The translations under genes were made by a program, and so were the position numbers. From Salinarimonas chemoclinalis (GTDB lineage: Bacteria > Pseudomonadota > Alphaproteobacteria > Rhizobiales > Beijerinckiaceae), in the NCBI RefSeq assembly GCF_041514305.1, contig NZ_JBGMWH010000001.1, positions 248,001 to 312,000 on the forward strand: 64,000 nucleotides of DNA, in the 5' to 3' direction. Shown piece by piece: positions 1 through 7,853 of this stretch (the stretch's first letter is position 1; every line of letters starts with the position of its first letter). Under the pieces are notes generated by a model. That model did no database searches. It was not told the origin of the DNA and saw only the letters and a program-made list of their open reading frames with translations.

Positions 1-1262
1 ACACCGAGCTCTCGCCGGCCGAGCGCCGGGAGAAGGTGATCGCGATCATGGAGGCGATGCACCTGCCCGATCCGCAGGCGCTCTACGATCGCTACCCGCA
101 TCAGCTCTCGGGCGGCCAGCGGCAGCGCGTCATGATCGCCGCGGCGATGGTGCTCGACCCCGTCATCCTCATCGCCGACGAGCCCACGACGGCGCTCGAC
201 GTGACCACGCAGGCGCAGATCCTCCAACTGATCAAGGAGATGCAGGAGCGCCGTCGCACGGGCGTGCTCTTCATCACCCACGATTTCGGCGTCGTCGCCG
301 AGATCGCCGACAAGGTCGTGGTGATGCGCCACGGCGAGGTCGTGGAGCAGGGGCCGGCGCGGGAGATCTTCGCGAACCCGAAGGTCGACTACACCCGCAT
401 GCTGATCGCGTCCGTGCCGAGCCTCGAGCCGCCGACGCGCACGGCGGCGTCGGGCGAGGTCGCCGTGCGCACCCGCGATCTCGTCAAGGGCTACGGCGGC
501 AGGAGCTGGCTCGGCCGCGCCACGCGACCCTCCGTGCTCGCGGCGAAGGACGTGAACATCGTCGTGCGCCGCGGCGAGACGCTGGGCGTCGTCGGCGAAT
601 CGGGCTCGGGCAAGTCGACGGTGGCGCGCTGCATCGTGCGGCTCGTGGACCCGACCAGCGGGGCGATCGAGATCGCCGGCGTCGACATCGCCGGCCTGTC
701 CACGCGCGCGCTCACGCCCTACCGCCGGCGCGTGCAGATGGTCTTCCAGGACCCCTACCGTTCGCTCAACCCGCGCCGGACGGTCGGGGCGTCGGTGATG
801 GAGGGGCCGATGAACTTCGGCCTCTCCCGCGAGGACGCGCTCGCCCGCGCCCGGCGCCTGATGGGCCTCGTCGGCCTCTCGCCGGACGCGCTCGACCGCT
901 ATCCGCACCAGTTCTCCGGCGGCCAGCGCCAGCGACTCGCCATCGCCCGCGCGCTCGCCATGGAGCCCGACGTGCTGATCGCCGACGAGGCGGTCTCCGC
1001 GCTCGACGTCTCGGTGCAGAAACAGGTGCTCGAGCTCCTCGACCAGGTGAAGCGCGAGTTCGACCTCGCGCTGCTGTTCATCACCCACGACCTGCGCGTC
1101 GCCGCCCAGATCTGCGACCGCATCGCGGTGATGCGCCGGGGCGAGGTGGTGGAGGAGGGGCCGACGCGCGAGCTGTTCCTGAACCCGCGGCACGAGTACA
1201 CCCGCACGCTGCTGGCGGCGGCGCCGGGGCGGCATCTCGGGCATCCGCAGGCGGCGGAGTAG
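1..1262 (+). CDS. Oligopeptide/dipeptide ABC transporter, fused two-domain ATP-binding protein (5' end outside window)
   Basis: This gene supplies ATP hydrolysis for import of peptides or similar solutes (DppD/DppF type). The frame is open from base 3 and runs off the left edge, so the start and the first Walker A are not seen. Domain 1 shows its signature LSGGQRQR (bases about 105-130) and Walker B ILIADEPTTALD. Domain 2 has a complete Walker A (GESGSGKST, about 594-620), signature FSGGQRQR (about 913-936) and Walker B VLIADEAVSALD. The C-terminal EYTR-LL segment is typical of the oligopeptide family. Two ATPase halves in one chain replace the usual DppD plus DppF pair. The permease genes are presumably upstream. 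Confidence 0.93.
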   Translation, partial: TELSPAERREKVIAIMEAMHLPDPQALYDRYPHQLSGGQRQRVMIAAAMVLDPVILIADEPTTALDVTTQAQILQLIKEMQERRRTGVLFITHDFGVVAEIADKVVVMRHGEVVEQGPAREIFANPKVDYTRMLIASVPSLEPPTRTAASGEVAVRTRDLVKGYGGRSWLGRATRPSVLAAKDVNIVVRRGETLGVVGESGSGKSTVARCIVRLVDPTSGAIEIAGVDIAGLSTRALTPYRRRVQMVFQDPYRSLNPRRTVGASVMEGPMNFGLSREDALARARRLMGLVGLSPDALDRYPHQFSGGQRQRLAIARALAMEPDVLIADEAVSALDVSVQKQVLELLDQVKREFDLALLFITHDLRVAAQICDRIAVMRRGEVVEEGPTRELFLNPRHEYTRTLLAAAPGRHLGHPQAAE

Positions 1263-1302
1263 GGGCTCGGGCGCGATCGTCGACGGCGGCGCTGCGTGAA
1301 GG

Positions 1303-2001
1303 TCAGCTCCCGATGAAGCCCGGCGCAGCGGCGTTCGGCATGTCGTCTGCCACGTCCTCCTGTACAGCCAGCTCAGGCGACGCGGCGAGGTCACGCACCA
1401 GGGCCACCATGCGGTGAATGGCGGCGGGATTGACCGTCGTCTGCAGGTCGCCATGAGCGACGGCGTTCCGCGACGCGGCCATCTCACGAAGGAATGCCGC
1501 GTCGCCAGGCAATACGATCCCTTCGGCCGCGAGATGCTCGACGATCCGGGCGGGCGATTGCGCTCGGGCGAACGTCTCGGGCCGGCGCCTGCGCACGAGG
1601 GCTTCGAGAGCAGACCAGGCGAGCATGACCGCCGCGGGCGGCGCCACACCTGCGATCTGCGAGACGCTTTGCAGCACGGCGTGAATTTCGTCGTCGGCGA
1701 CACTGGGCATGGTCGAGGCCGGCGACGTGCGGTCGAGCACCACATGCAGCTTCCAGCCCGGTGCGGCTTCGAGAGCTTCCCTCAGCGCCGCCATGCGCGA
1801 CGCGCTTTCCGAGCGCTCGCTCACGATTTCGATCACGAGCTTCGGGTCACGACCGACGGCGATCGCGTCTGGGCGCCGGGCGCGTAGCGCCGCGGGCAGC
1901 AGCGAGTTGTCGGGCCCGACGATCACGTCGTAGCCCTCCGCCGAGAGCCGCCGGCCCGCGGCGGCCAGCAGCTCGGCTTGCGTGCGCGAGCCAATCGTCA
2001 C
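1303..2001 (-). CDS. Putative PD-(D/E)XK-like plus HEPN-like two-domain protein
   Basis: This 232-residue protein starts at a GTG that overlaps the TGA of the upstream RusA-like gene (GTGA), so the two are probably translationally coupled; a longer frame from 2070 is possible. The N-terminal half resembles restriction-endonuclease-fold domains: a TQAELL helix, then PDAIA (D45) and LVIEIV (E58), although the usual Lys after the Glu is a Val. The C-terminal half is helical, with a WSALEAL segment (about 129-135) and RNAVAHGD (R178-H183), which fits the R-x4-H motif of HEPN ribonucleases. The domain calls are inference from motifs. A nucleic-acid conflict or defence role is possible but not shown. 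Confidence 0.6.
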   Translation of the reverse strand: MTIGSRTQAELLAAAGRRLSAEGYDVIVGPDNSLLPAALRARRPDAIAVGRDPKLVIEIVSERSESASRMAALREALEAAPGWKLHVVLDRTSPASTMPSVADDEIHAVLQSVSQIAGVAPPAAVMLAWSALEALVRRRRPETFARAQSPARIVEHLAAEGIVLPGDAAFLREMAASRNAVAHGDLQTTVNPAAIHRMVALVRDLAASPELAVQEDVADDMPNAAAPGFIGS

Positions 2002-2414
2002 CGGTTCAGCTCCTCGTTCAGATCGGTCGATATCCGTATGTAGAGTGCGGGCTTGGGGCCGGCCATGCAAGCTACGAGCGTTTCGCTCGGATCGGTGAAC
2101 GTGAAATCGCGATCGCGCTCGAATTTCTGGATGACGATGCGCTCGACCTGATCGTCGTCGAGATAGACGTGCCTCCGCAGAGCGTCGAGCGTGAGCTTGA
2201 TGATGTTGTCGATGTCGCCCACCATGCGGTCTTCCGGAAAATAGTACATCGTCACCGCAAGAGGTTGGTCGGTGGCGAAATGCCCCTCCGGGAGCTTCCG
2301 AGCGCTAGCGTCACGCACCTGCTCCCGCCACGCCTGCCGCGCAGCGGAGTTTGCGCGTTGAAAGGAGACGGGCGTTCCGAGCACGATGAACTCGAACGGA
2401 AACTCGGGCTCCAC
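1998..2414 (-). CDS. RusA-family crossover junction endodeoxyribonuclease-like protein
   Basis: This 138-residue protein has the RusA active-site layout: GDIDNIIK (D67, D69, N70, K73) followed by LDAL and the acidic patch VYLDDDQV (D86-D88). In RusA these acidic residues bind magnesium and the Lys takes part in cleaving Holliday junctions. RusA proteins are usually of phage or mobile origin. Here there is no other phage gene nearby; the only partner is the downstream nuclease/HEPN-like gene, which overlaps by four bases. The codon choice is less GC-rich than the flanking transporter and aldehyde dehydrogenase genes, which suggests acquisition. Confidence 0.8.
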   Translation of the reverse strand: MEPEFPFEFIVLGTPVSFQRANSAARQAWREQVRDASARKLPEGHFATDQPLAVTMYYFPEDRMVGDIDNIIKLTLDALRRHVYLDDDQVERIVIQKFERDRDFTFTDPSETLVACMAGPKPALYIRISTDLNEELNR

Positions 2415-2488
2415 CCTTCGGTCCTATGCTCGTTCAGCGGTCGCCCGCCTTGGTCGATCGACATCTCATATTGCATTCAGGACGTATG

Positions 2489-4036
2489 TCAATCTTGTAC
2501 CGGGTTGCCACCTGTGGTGCCCCGACGGTCGATCGTGCCGGGCGCATACCCGAACGCCAACACCGGGCTTTCCGCCGTCTCGATCCACAGGCTCTTCGCC
2601 TGGGTGTACTCCGCCATGACCTCGGCGCCCGACGAGCGGCCGAAGCCGGAGCCGCGCATGCCGCCGAACGGGGCCTGGACGGAGAGCGTGCGGTAGCCGT
2701 TCACCCACACCGAGCCCGCCCGCAGGCGGCGGGCCACCCGCAGGGCCTTGGCGCCGTCGCGGGACCAGACGGCGCCGGCGAGGTCGAACTCGGTCGCGTT
2801 GGCGAGCGCGACCGCCTCCTCCTCGCCCTCGAAGGGGATCACGGCGAGGACCGGGCCGAAGATCTCCTCGCGCGCGATGGGCATCTCCGGCGCGACGTCG
2901 GCGAAGATGGTCGGCGCGACGAAGTAGCCGGGGCCCTCGCCCAGCGCCGCCGGTCGCCCGCCGCCCAGCACGAGCCGCGCTCCGGCGTCCCGCGCGGCGG
3001 CGATGGCGGCACGCACGCTCGCGTATTGCCGTGCGTTCTGCAGCGGCCCGACCTCGGTCGCCGGATCGAGCGGATCGCCGACGCGCAGCTTCGCGGCACC
3101 CTCGACGAGCCAGCTCAGCACCCGCTCGTAGACGGGCCGCTCGACCAGGAGCCGCGAGCCGGCGGTGCAGCTCTGCCCGGCGGCGGCGAAGATCGCGCCC
3201 TGCGCGCAGGTGGCGGCGCCGGCGAGATCGGCGTCGGCGAAGACCACCATGGCCGACTTGCCGCCGAGCTCCAACAGGGAGGGCCGCCCCGCCGCGGCGG
3301 CGAGCGCAGCGACCTTGCGCCCGCTCGGCACCGAGCCCACGAACACAGCCTTGCCGCAGCGCGGATCGGAGACGAGCGCGGCGCCCGCCGTGTGCCCGAA
3401 GCCGGCGACGACGCCGACCGCGCCCGCCGGCACACCCGCCTCGATCAGGAGGCGGCCGAGCATGAGCGAGGTGACGGGCGTCCATTCCGACGGCTTGAGG
3501 ATCGCCGCGTTGCCGGCGGCGAGCGCCGGGGCGAGCTGCCAGCCCGCCGTGAAGAGCGGGGCGTTCCAGGGCGTGATCTGCACGATCGTGCCGAGCGGCT
3601 CGGGCGTGACCAGGGTCAGGTGCCCCGAGGCGACGGGTACGACGCGGCCCTCGATCTTGTCGGCGAAGCCGGCGTAGTACCGGAACATCTCCGCCACCCG
3701 CCCGGCCTCCGCCCGCGCGTCGCGGATCGGCTTGCCGGCGACGAGCGCCTCGACGGTCGCCAGCGCCTCCGCGTCGCGCGCGACGAGGTCGGCGGCGCGC
3801 ATCAGGATCTCGCCGCGCTTCGAGGCCGCGAGCGCCCGCCACGCCGCGCCGCCGCGCTCCGCGGCGGCGTGCGCGCGGGCCGCGATCGCGGCGCCGGCGT
3901 CGGCATAGGTCGCGAGCGGCTCCTCGGTGGCGGGACACACGAGCCCGATCGGCGCGCCTTCGCCGGGCACGATCGCGCCGTCGATCAGGCTGCCGATCGG
4001 CCCCGACCAGTGCTTCGCCAGGATGTCCGCGCGCAT
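2489..4036 (-). CDS. NAD(P)-dependent aldehyde dehydrogenase
   Basis: This 515-residue ALDH-superfamily enzyme oxidises an aldehyde to the carboxylate. The conserved ELGGKS motif with the general-base Glu lies at about residue 255, and the catalytic Cys is in GQSCTAG at about residue 290. The ATG shares one base with the TGA of the upstream dehydrogenase (TGATG), so both form one transcription unit. The substrate cannot be read from sequence. Placement after a beta-hydroxyacid dehydrogenase, a haem peroxidase-like gene and the xylose genes suggests oxidation of a small hydroxy- or keto-aldehyde. The last 15 residues after FGYAPG are not part of the conserved fold. Confidence 0.9.
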   Translation of the reverse strand: MRADILAKHWSGPIGSLIDGAIVPGEGAPIGLVCPATEEPLATYADAGAAIAARAHAAAERGGAAWRALAASKRGEILMRAADLVARDAEALATVEALVAGKPIRDARAEAGRVAEMFRYYAGFADKIEGRVVPVASGHLTLVTPEPLGTIVQITPWNAPLFTAGWQLAPALAAGNAAILKPSEWTPVTSLMLGRLLIEAGVPAGAVGVVAGFGHTAGAALVSDPRCGKAVFVGSVPSGRKVAALAAAAGRPSLLELGGKSAMVVFADADLAGAATCAQGAIFAAAGQSCTAGSRLLVERPVYERVLSWLVEGAAKLRVGDPLDPATEVGPLQNARQYASVRAAIAAARDAGARLVLGGGRPAALGEGPGYFVAPTIFADVAPEMPIAREEIFGPVLAVIPFEGEEEAVALANATEFDLAGAVWSRDGAKALRVARRLRAGSVWVNGYRTLSVQAPFGGMRGSGFGRSSGAEVMAEYTQAKSLWIETAESPVLAFGYAPGTIDRRGTTGGNPVQD

Positions 4037-4884
4037 CACGCCTCTCCCCGTCCGAGATCGACCAGCCGGTTGAAGTCCGCCGCCGCGCCGAAGCGCGCCT
4101 CGCCGCGCGCCACCGTCGCCGCGGCCTCCCGCGAGAGCGGCCCGAGCGCGTCGACCGCCTCGCCGAGCGCGCGGGCGAGGCGCACGTCCTTCGCCATCAG
4201 CCCCATGGTGAAGCCGCTGTCGTAGGTGCCGGAGAGCACCCAGGTCGGCAGGTTCGTCTCGATGGCCGCCGAGCGTCCGGAGCCGGCCGCGAGCACGGCG
4301 GCGAGCGCCCGGGGGGCGATTCCCGCCGCCTCGCCGAGCGCCAGCGCCTCTCCTGCGAGCAGCAGATGCGCCGAGCAGAGCAGGTTGTTGACGAGCTTCG
4401 CCACGTTCCCCGCGCCGGGCCCGCCGCAGCGCACGACCTGCCGCGTCAGCGGCGCGAGCAGCGCCTCGGCGCGCGCGAGATCGGCGTCGCGGCCGCCGAG
4501 CATGGCCAGCAGCCGCCCCTCGGCCGCGCCCGTCGCGCCGCCCGAGACCGGCGCGTCCACGAAGGCGACGCCCCGCTCGGCCGCACGGGCCTGGATCGCG
4601 CGCGTCGAGAGCGGATCGGCGGTGGAGGTGTCGACCACGAGGAGCCCGGGCGCGGCCGCCGCGAGGACGCCCTCCATCACGGCCTCCACCGCCGGGCTGT
4701 CCGGGAGCGACAGGAGGAGCGCGTCGGCGCCCGCGACGACCTCCGCGAGATTCTCCGCAGGCGTTACGCCGACGGCACGGCGGGCCGGATCGCGGTCGAG
4801 CCCTGCCACCGCGTGCCCCGCGGCGGCGAGCCGCTCGGCCATCGGCCGCCCCATCGCCCCGAGCCCGATCGATCCGATCCGCAT
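4036..4884 (-). CDS. NAD(P)-dependent beta-hydroxyacid dehydrogenase (3-hydroxyisobutyrate / tartronate semialdehyde reductase family)
   Basis: This 282-residue protein begins with the Rossmann motif GLGAMG (residues 7-12), carries the substrate-binding DAPVSGG segment at about residue 110, and the catalytic Lys in AKLVNN at about residue 162. All are hallmarks of the 3-hydroxyisobutyrate/2-hydroxy-3-oxopropionate dehydrogenase family. It overlaps the downstream aldehyde dehydrogenase by one base. A hydroxyacid to aldehyde-acid to acid sequence is a plausible joint role with that enzyme. Family members differ in substrate, so garR, mmsB or glxR cannot be chosen. Confidence 0.88.
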   Translation of the reverse strand: MRIGSIGLGAMGRPMAERLAAAGHAVAGLDRDPARRAVGVTPAENLAEVVAGADALLLSLPDSPAVEAVMEGVLAAAAPGLLVVDTSTADPLSTRAIQARAAERGVAFVDAPVSGGATGAAEGRLLAMLGGRDADLARAEALLAPLTRQVVRCGGPGAGNVAKLVNNLLCSAHLLLAGEALALGEAAGIAPRALAAVLAAGSGRSAAIETNLPTWVLSGTYDSGFTMGLMAKDVRLARALGEAVDALGPLSREAAATVARGEARFGAAADFNRLVDLGRGEA

Positions 4885-5006
4885 GCCGTCCTCCTGCCCG
4901 CCGCGCCGCGCCGGAGCGAGCGTAGCAGAGAGCGTGCCGCGGGCGGCGCGATCGCATGCACTGCCCGGATCGGGAGCGGTGCACGAGGGGAGAGGGGACG
5001 ACCAGC

Positions 5007-6539
5007 CTATCGGTCCACCGGCAGCCCGCTCGGCACGCGCTCTGGGATGCCGAGCCGGCCGGCGATCGCGGCCTCGTCGGTGAGGCTCTCGAGGAAGGCG
5101 AGGAGGGCCTCGATCTCCTCTGCGGCGAGGGCTCGGCCCGGCCGGGAGGCGACCGCGGCGCCGATGGCGGCGGTCTCCGTCGGGTCCTCCAGCGCGGCGA
5201 AATCGGGCTTGGCCGGCTCGAAGGCGGGGAGGGTCGCGTCGGGGGCGTAGGCGGCGAGGCCGGCAGCGGGGTCCGCGTGGAAGCGCAGGAAGCCGGCGAG
5301 ATCCGAATGCCCCCCGGCATGGCCCCACGGCCCCGTGCGCGCGACGTTGCGCAGCGAGGGGGTGCGGAAGGCGTAGGCGTCGGCGGGGTCGTTGGTCACG
5401 CGCATGCGGCCGACGTCGCGGGCATGGCTCTCGAAGCGCTCGGCCTTGCCGGGGCCGAGCTGCGGCGCGCCCATGGCGTGGAAGCCGTGGTCGGTCTGGA
5501 ACGGGCCGGCATGGCAGGCGGCGCAACCGGCCTCGCCGTAGAACAGGTCCATGCCGGCCCGGGCCCGCGCGGGGAGGGGGGCCTCGCCGCGTAGCCAGGC
5601 GTCGAAGGGCGAGGCGTCGGAGCGCCATTCGAGTTCGACGAAGGCGCCGATGGCGTTCGAGATGTCGGTGAAGGCGACGGCGCGCCCCGCCGCGATCTCG
5701 GGATAGGTCGCCTCGAACATCCCCTGGTATTCCGGGATCGCCGCGACCCGCTCGGAGATCAGGTCCCAGGCCCCGCCCTCGCCGGTGATCAGGCCCTGGC
5801 GCACCGCGCGCGAGATCTCGTTCTCGGAATAATGCCCGGCCATCTCGTCCGGGGAGAGCACGGGGAACATGGTCTGCGCCGACAGCAGCGTGGCGAAGCC
5901 CGCGACCATCTCGTCCTCGAGCGGCGTGCGCAGGCCGGACGGGCGCGACGGGTCCTCCTCGATCCGCCCGTCGTGGAACATGACGGTGAACTCCCGGGCG
6001 CCGAGGTTGAACAGTGCGGGAGCATTGCGCGGGATGCGCTGCTCGGGCGGGTTCTCCGGATCGACGACGCGCTCGGGTCCGAGCCCGGTCCCGCCCTCGC
6101 CCATGCCGAGAGAGAGTCCGTCGGAGGTGGCGAACCTCGGGTGATGGCAGGTGCCGCAGGAGATGTTGCGGTTGCCCGACAGGATCGGGTCCCAGAACAG
6201 CAGCCGGCCGAGCTCGGCCTCCGCGCGGGAGACGGGGCGGTAATCGGCATCGGTCGGCGCGCGGGGGAGGTCGAGGGCCAGGGTAGGGGACGCGACGAGC
6301 AGGAGGGCGGCGAGCGGTGCGATGCTCCCTCCTTCCCTGTAGGGGAAGGTGGACCGGCGCGAAGCGACGGGACGGATGGGGCACGCCGCAGGCGTGTTCC
6401 GCGCAGCGGAAACCTCGGTGTCCGGTAACGCGCCGACGTTTCGGCTTCGCCGAACGCGCTGCGCGCGCCCCATCCGTCTCGGCTTCGCCGAGCCACCTTC
6501 CCCTACAGGGAAGGAGAGTCCGTCGCGGCCGTCATCCAT
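5007..6539 (-). CDS. Di-haem cytochrome c peroxidase / MauG-family protein with element-derived N-terminus
   Basis: The mature part has two CxxCH haem sites, CGTCH (about residues 128-132) and CAACH (about 338-342), with the general layout of bacterial di-haem peroxidases and MauG proteins, which work in the periplasm. The hydrophobic signal core (IAPLAALLLVASPTLA) begins only about 75 residues after the first ATG, because the palindromic element at 6329-6516 is translated in between. No ATG, GTG or TTG lies between the element and the signal core. A purine-rich GGAAGGAGGG from the element sits just before an ATC codon at the core, so the true start is open. The gene begins 13 bases after the xylose isomerase stop, so it probably belongs to the xyl transcript. 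Confidence 0.85.
   Translation of the reverse strand: MDDGRDGLSFPVGEGGSAKPRRMGRAQRVRRSRNVGALPDTEVSAARNTPAACPIRPVASRRSTFPYREGGSIAPLAALLLVASPTLALDLPRAPTDADYRPVSRAEAELGRLLFWDPILSGNRNISCGTCHHPRFATSDGLSLGMGEGGTGLGPERVVDPENPPEQRIPRNAPALFNLGAREFTVMFHDGRIEEDPSRPSGLRTPLEDEMVAGFATLLSAQTMFPVLSPDEMAGHYSENEISRAVRQGLITGEGGAWDLISERVAAIPEYQGMFEATYPEIAAGRAVAFTDISNAIGAFVELEWRSDASPFDAWLRGEAPLPARARAGMDLFYGEAGCAACHAGPFQTDHGFHAMGAPQLGPGKAERFESHARDVGRMRVTNDPADAYAFRTPSLRNVARTGPWGHAGGHSDLAGFLRFHADPAAGLAAYAPDATLPAFEPAKPDFAALEDPTETAAIGAAVASRPGRALAAEEIEALLAFLESLTDEAAIAGRLGIPERVPSGLPVDR
6329..6516. repeat. Palindromic element with 24-bp perfect terminal inverted repeats
   Basis: Bases 6329-6352 and 6493-6516 are exact reverse complements over 24 bases (arm core CCTTCCCTGTAGGGGAAGG). 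Each arm is itself nearly palindromic. The interior contains further short hairpins such as TTCGGCTTCGCCGAA-like runs. The element falls inside the 5' coding part of the MauG-like gene and leaves its frame open. The right-hand arm recurs at 28717-28741. Size (188 bp) and absence of a transposase fit a non-autonomous palindromic repeat. Confidence 0.85.
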
Positions 6540-6551
6540 CCCCGCCTCCCG

Positions 6552-7853
6552 TCACACGAACCGGTTCACCCAGTTTTCCAGCCGCTCCTGCCGGCCCGAG
6601 CGCGGCTGCGGATCGAGGCCATCGGCTTCCACCCGTGCGGCGATCGCGGCGAGGTCGGAGGACAGCATCGCCTTCGCTTCCGGCCGGTCCCAGCCCGCGT
6701 AGCGCTCGGCGCGCATGCGCTCGAGCCCGCCGTCCTCGAGCATGGCGGCGGCGGCGATCAGGCCGCGGGCGCACACGTCCATGCCGCCGACATGGGCGGC
6801 GACGAGGTCGACTGGGTCGAGCGACTGGCGGCGCAGCTTGGCGTCGAAGTTCGTGCCGCCCGTGGTGAAGCCACCGGCGCGCAGGATCTCGTAATAGGCG
6901 AGCGCCACCTCGGGCGCGCTGTTCGGGAACTGGTCCGTGTCCCAGCCCGACTGGTAGTCGTTACGGTTCATGTCGATCGAGCCGAAGATGCCCAGGCTCG
7001 CGGCGAGCGCGATCTCGTGCTCGAAGGAATGGCCGGCGAGGATGGCGTGGCCCTGCTCGATGTTGACCTTGACCTCGCCCTCGAGCCCGAAGCGCTTCAG
7101 GAAGCCGTACACCGTGGCGACGTCGTAGTCGTACTGGTGCTTCGTCGGCTCCTGGGGCTTGGGCTCGATCAGGATCGTGCCAGAGAAGCCGATCCTGTGC
7201 TTGTAGTCGACGACCATCGACAGGAACCGCCCCGCCTGCTCGCTCTCACGGCCGAGATCGGTGTTGAGCAGCGTCTCGTAGCCCTCGCGACCGCCCCAGA
7301 GCACGTAGTTCCGCCCGCCGAGCCGGTGGGTGGCGTCCATGCAGGACTTCACTGTCGCCGCCGCGTAGGCGAAGACGTCGGGATCGGGGTTCGTCGCCGC
7401 GCCCGCCATGAAGCGGCGGTGCGAGAACAGGTTCGCCGTGCCCCAGAGCAGCTTCGTCTTCGACGTCTCCATCTTGGCTGCGAAGTAGTCGACGATCTCC
7501 TCGAGATTGCGCCGGCTTTCGGCGAAGGTGGCGCCCTCGGGGCGCACGTCCGCGTCGTGGAAGCAGAAGAAGGGGACGTCGAGGATCTCGAACAGGCGGA
7601 AGGCGACGTCGGCCTTCGTCTTCGCCGCCTGCATACCGTCCCCGAACCACGGCCGCTCGAAGGTCTGGCCACCGAACGGGTCGCCGCCCGGCCAGGCGAA
7701 GGAGTGCCAGTAGGCGACCGCGAAGCGCAGGTGGTCCTCGAGCCGCTTGCCCATGACGACCCGGTCCGGGTCGTACCAGCGGAAGGCGAGCTCCGCGTCG
7801 CTGTCGGGCCCGGCGTAGCGGACCTTGTCGATTCCGGCGAAGAAGTCGGTCAT
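6552..7853 (-). CDS. xylA: Xylose isomerase
   Basis: This cytoplasmic enzyme converts D-xylose to D-xylulose. It has 433 residues, the normal length for class II xylose isomerases. Recognisable segments are WGTANLFSH, EPKPQEPTKHQYDYD (metal-binding Glu/Asp), HAILAGHSFEHE, GSIDMNRNDYQSGWDTDQFP and GGTNFDAKLRRQS. The ATG overlaps the xylulokinase stop by one base (TGATG), giving the coupled order xylB-xylA. It is the last enzyme of the xylose operon before the MauG-like gene. Confidence 0.97.
   Translation of the reverse strand: MTDFFAGIDKVRYAGPDSDAELAFRWYDPDRVVMGKRLEDHLRFAVAYWHSFAWPGGDPFGGQTFERPWFGDGMQAAKTKADVAFRLFEILDVPFFCFHDADVRPEGATFAESRRNLEEIVDYFAAKMETSKTKLLWGTANLFSHRRFMAGAATNPDPDVFAYAAATVKSCMDATHRLGGRNYVLWGGREGYETLLNTDLGRESEQAGRFLSMVVDYKHRIGFSGTILIEPKPQEPTKHQYDYDVATVYGFLKRFGLEGEVKVNIEQGHAILAGHSFEHEIALAASLGIFGSIDMNRNDYQSGWDTDQFPNSAPEVALAYYEILRAGGFTTGGTNFDAKLRRQSLDPVDLVAAHVGGMDVCARGLIAAAAMLEDGGLERMRAERYAGWDRPEAKAMLSSDLAAIAARVEADGLDPQPRSGRQERLENWVNRFV

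Noticed and set aside
1998..2414. RusA-like gene as evidence for a prophage
   Set aside because: No integrase, structural, lysis or replication genes and no attachment repeats are present nearby.
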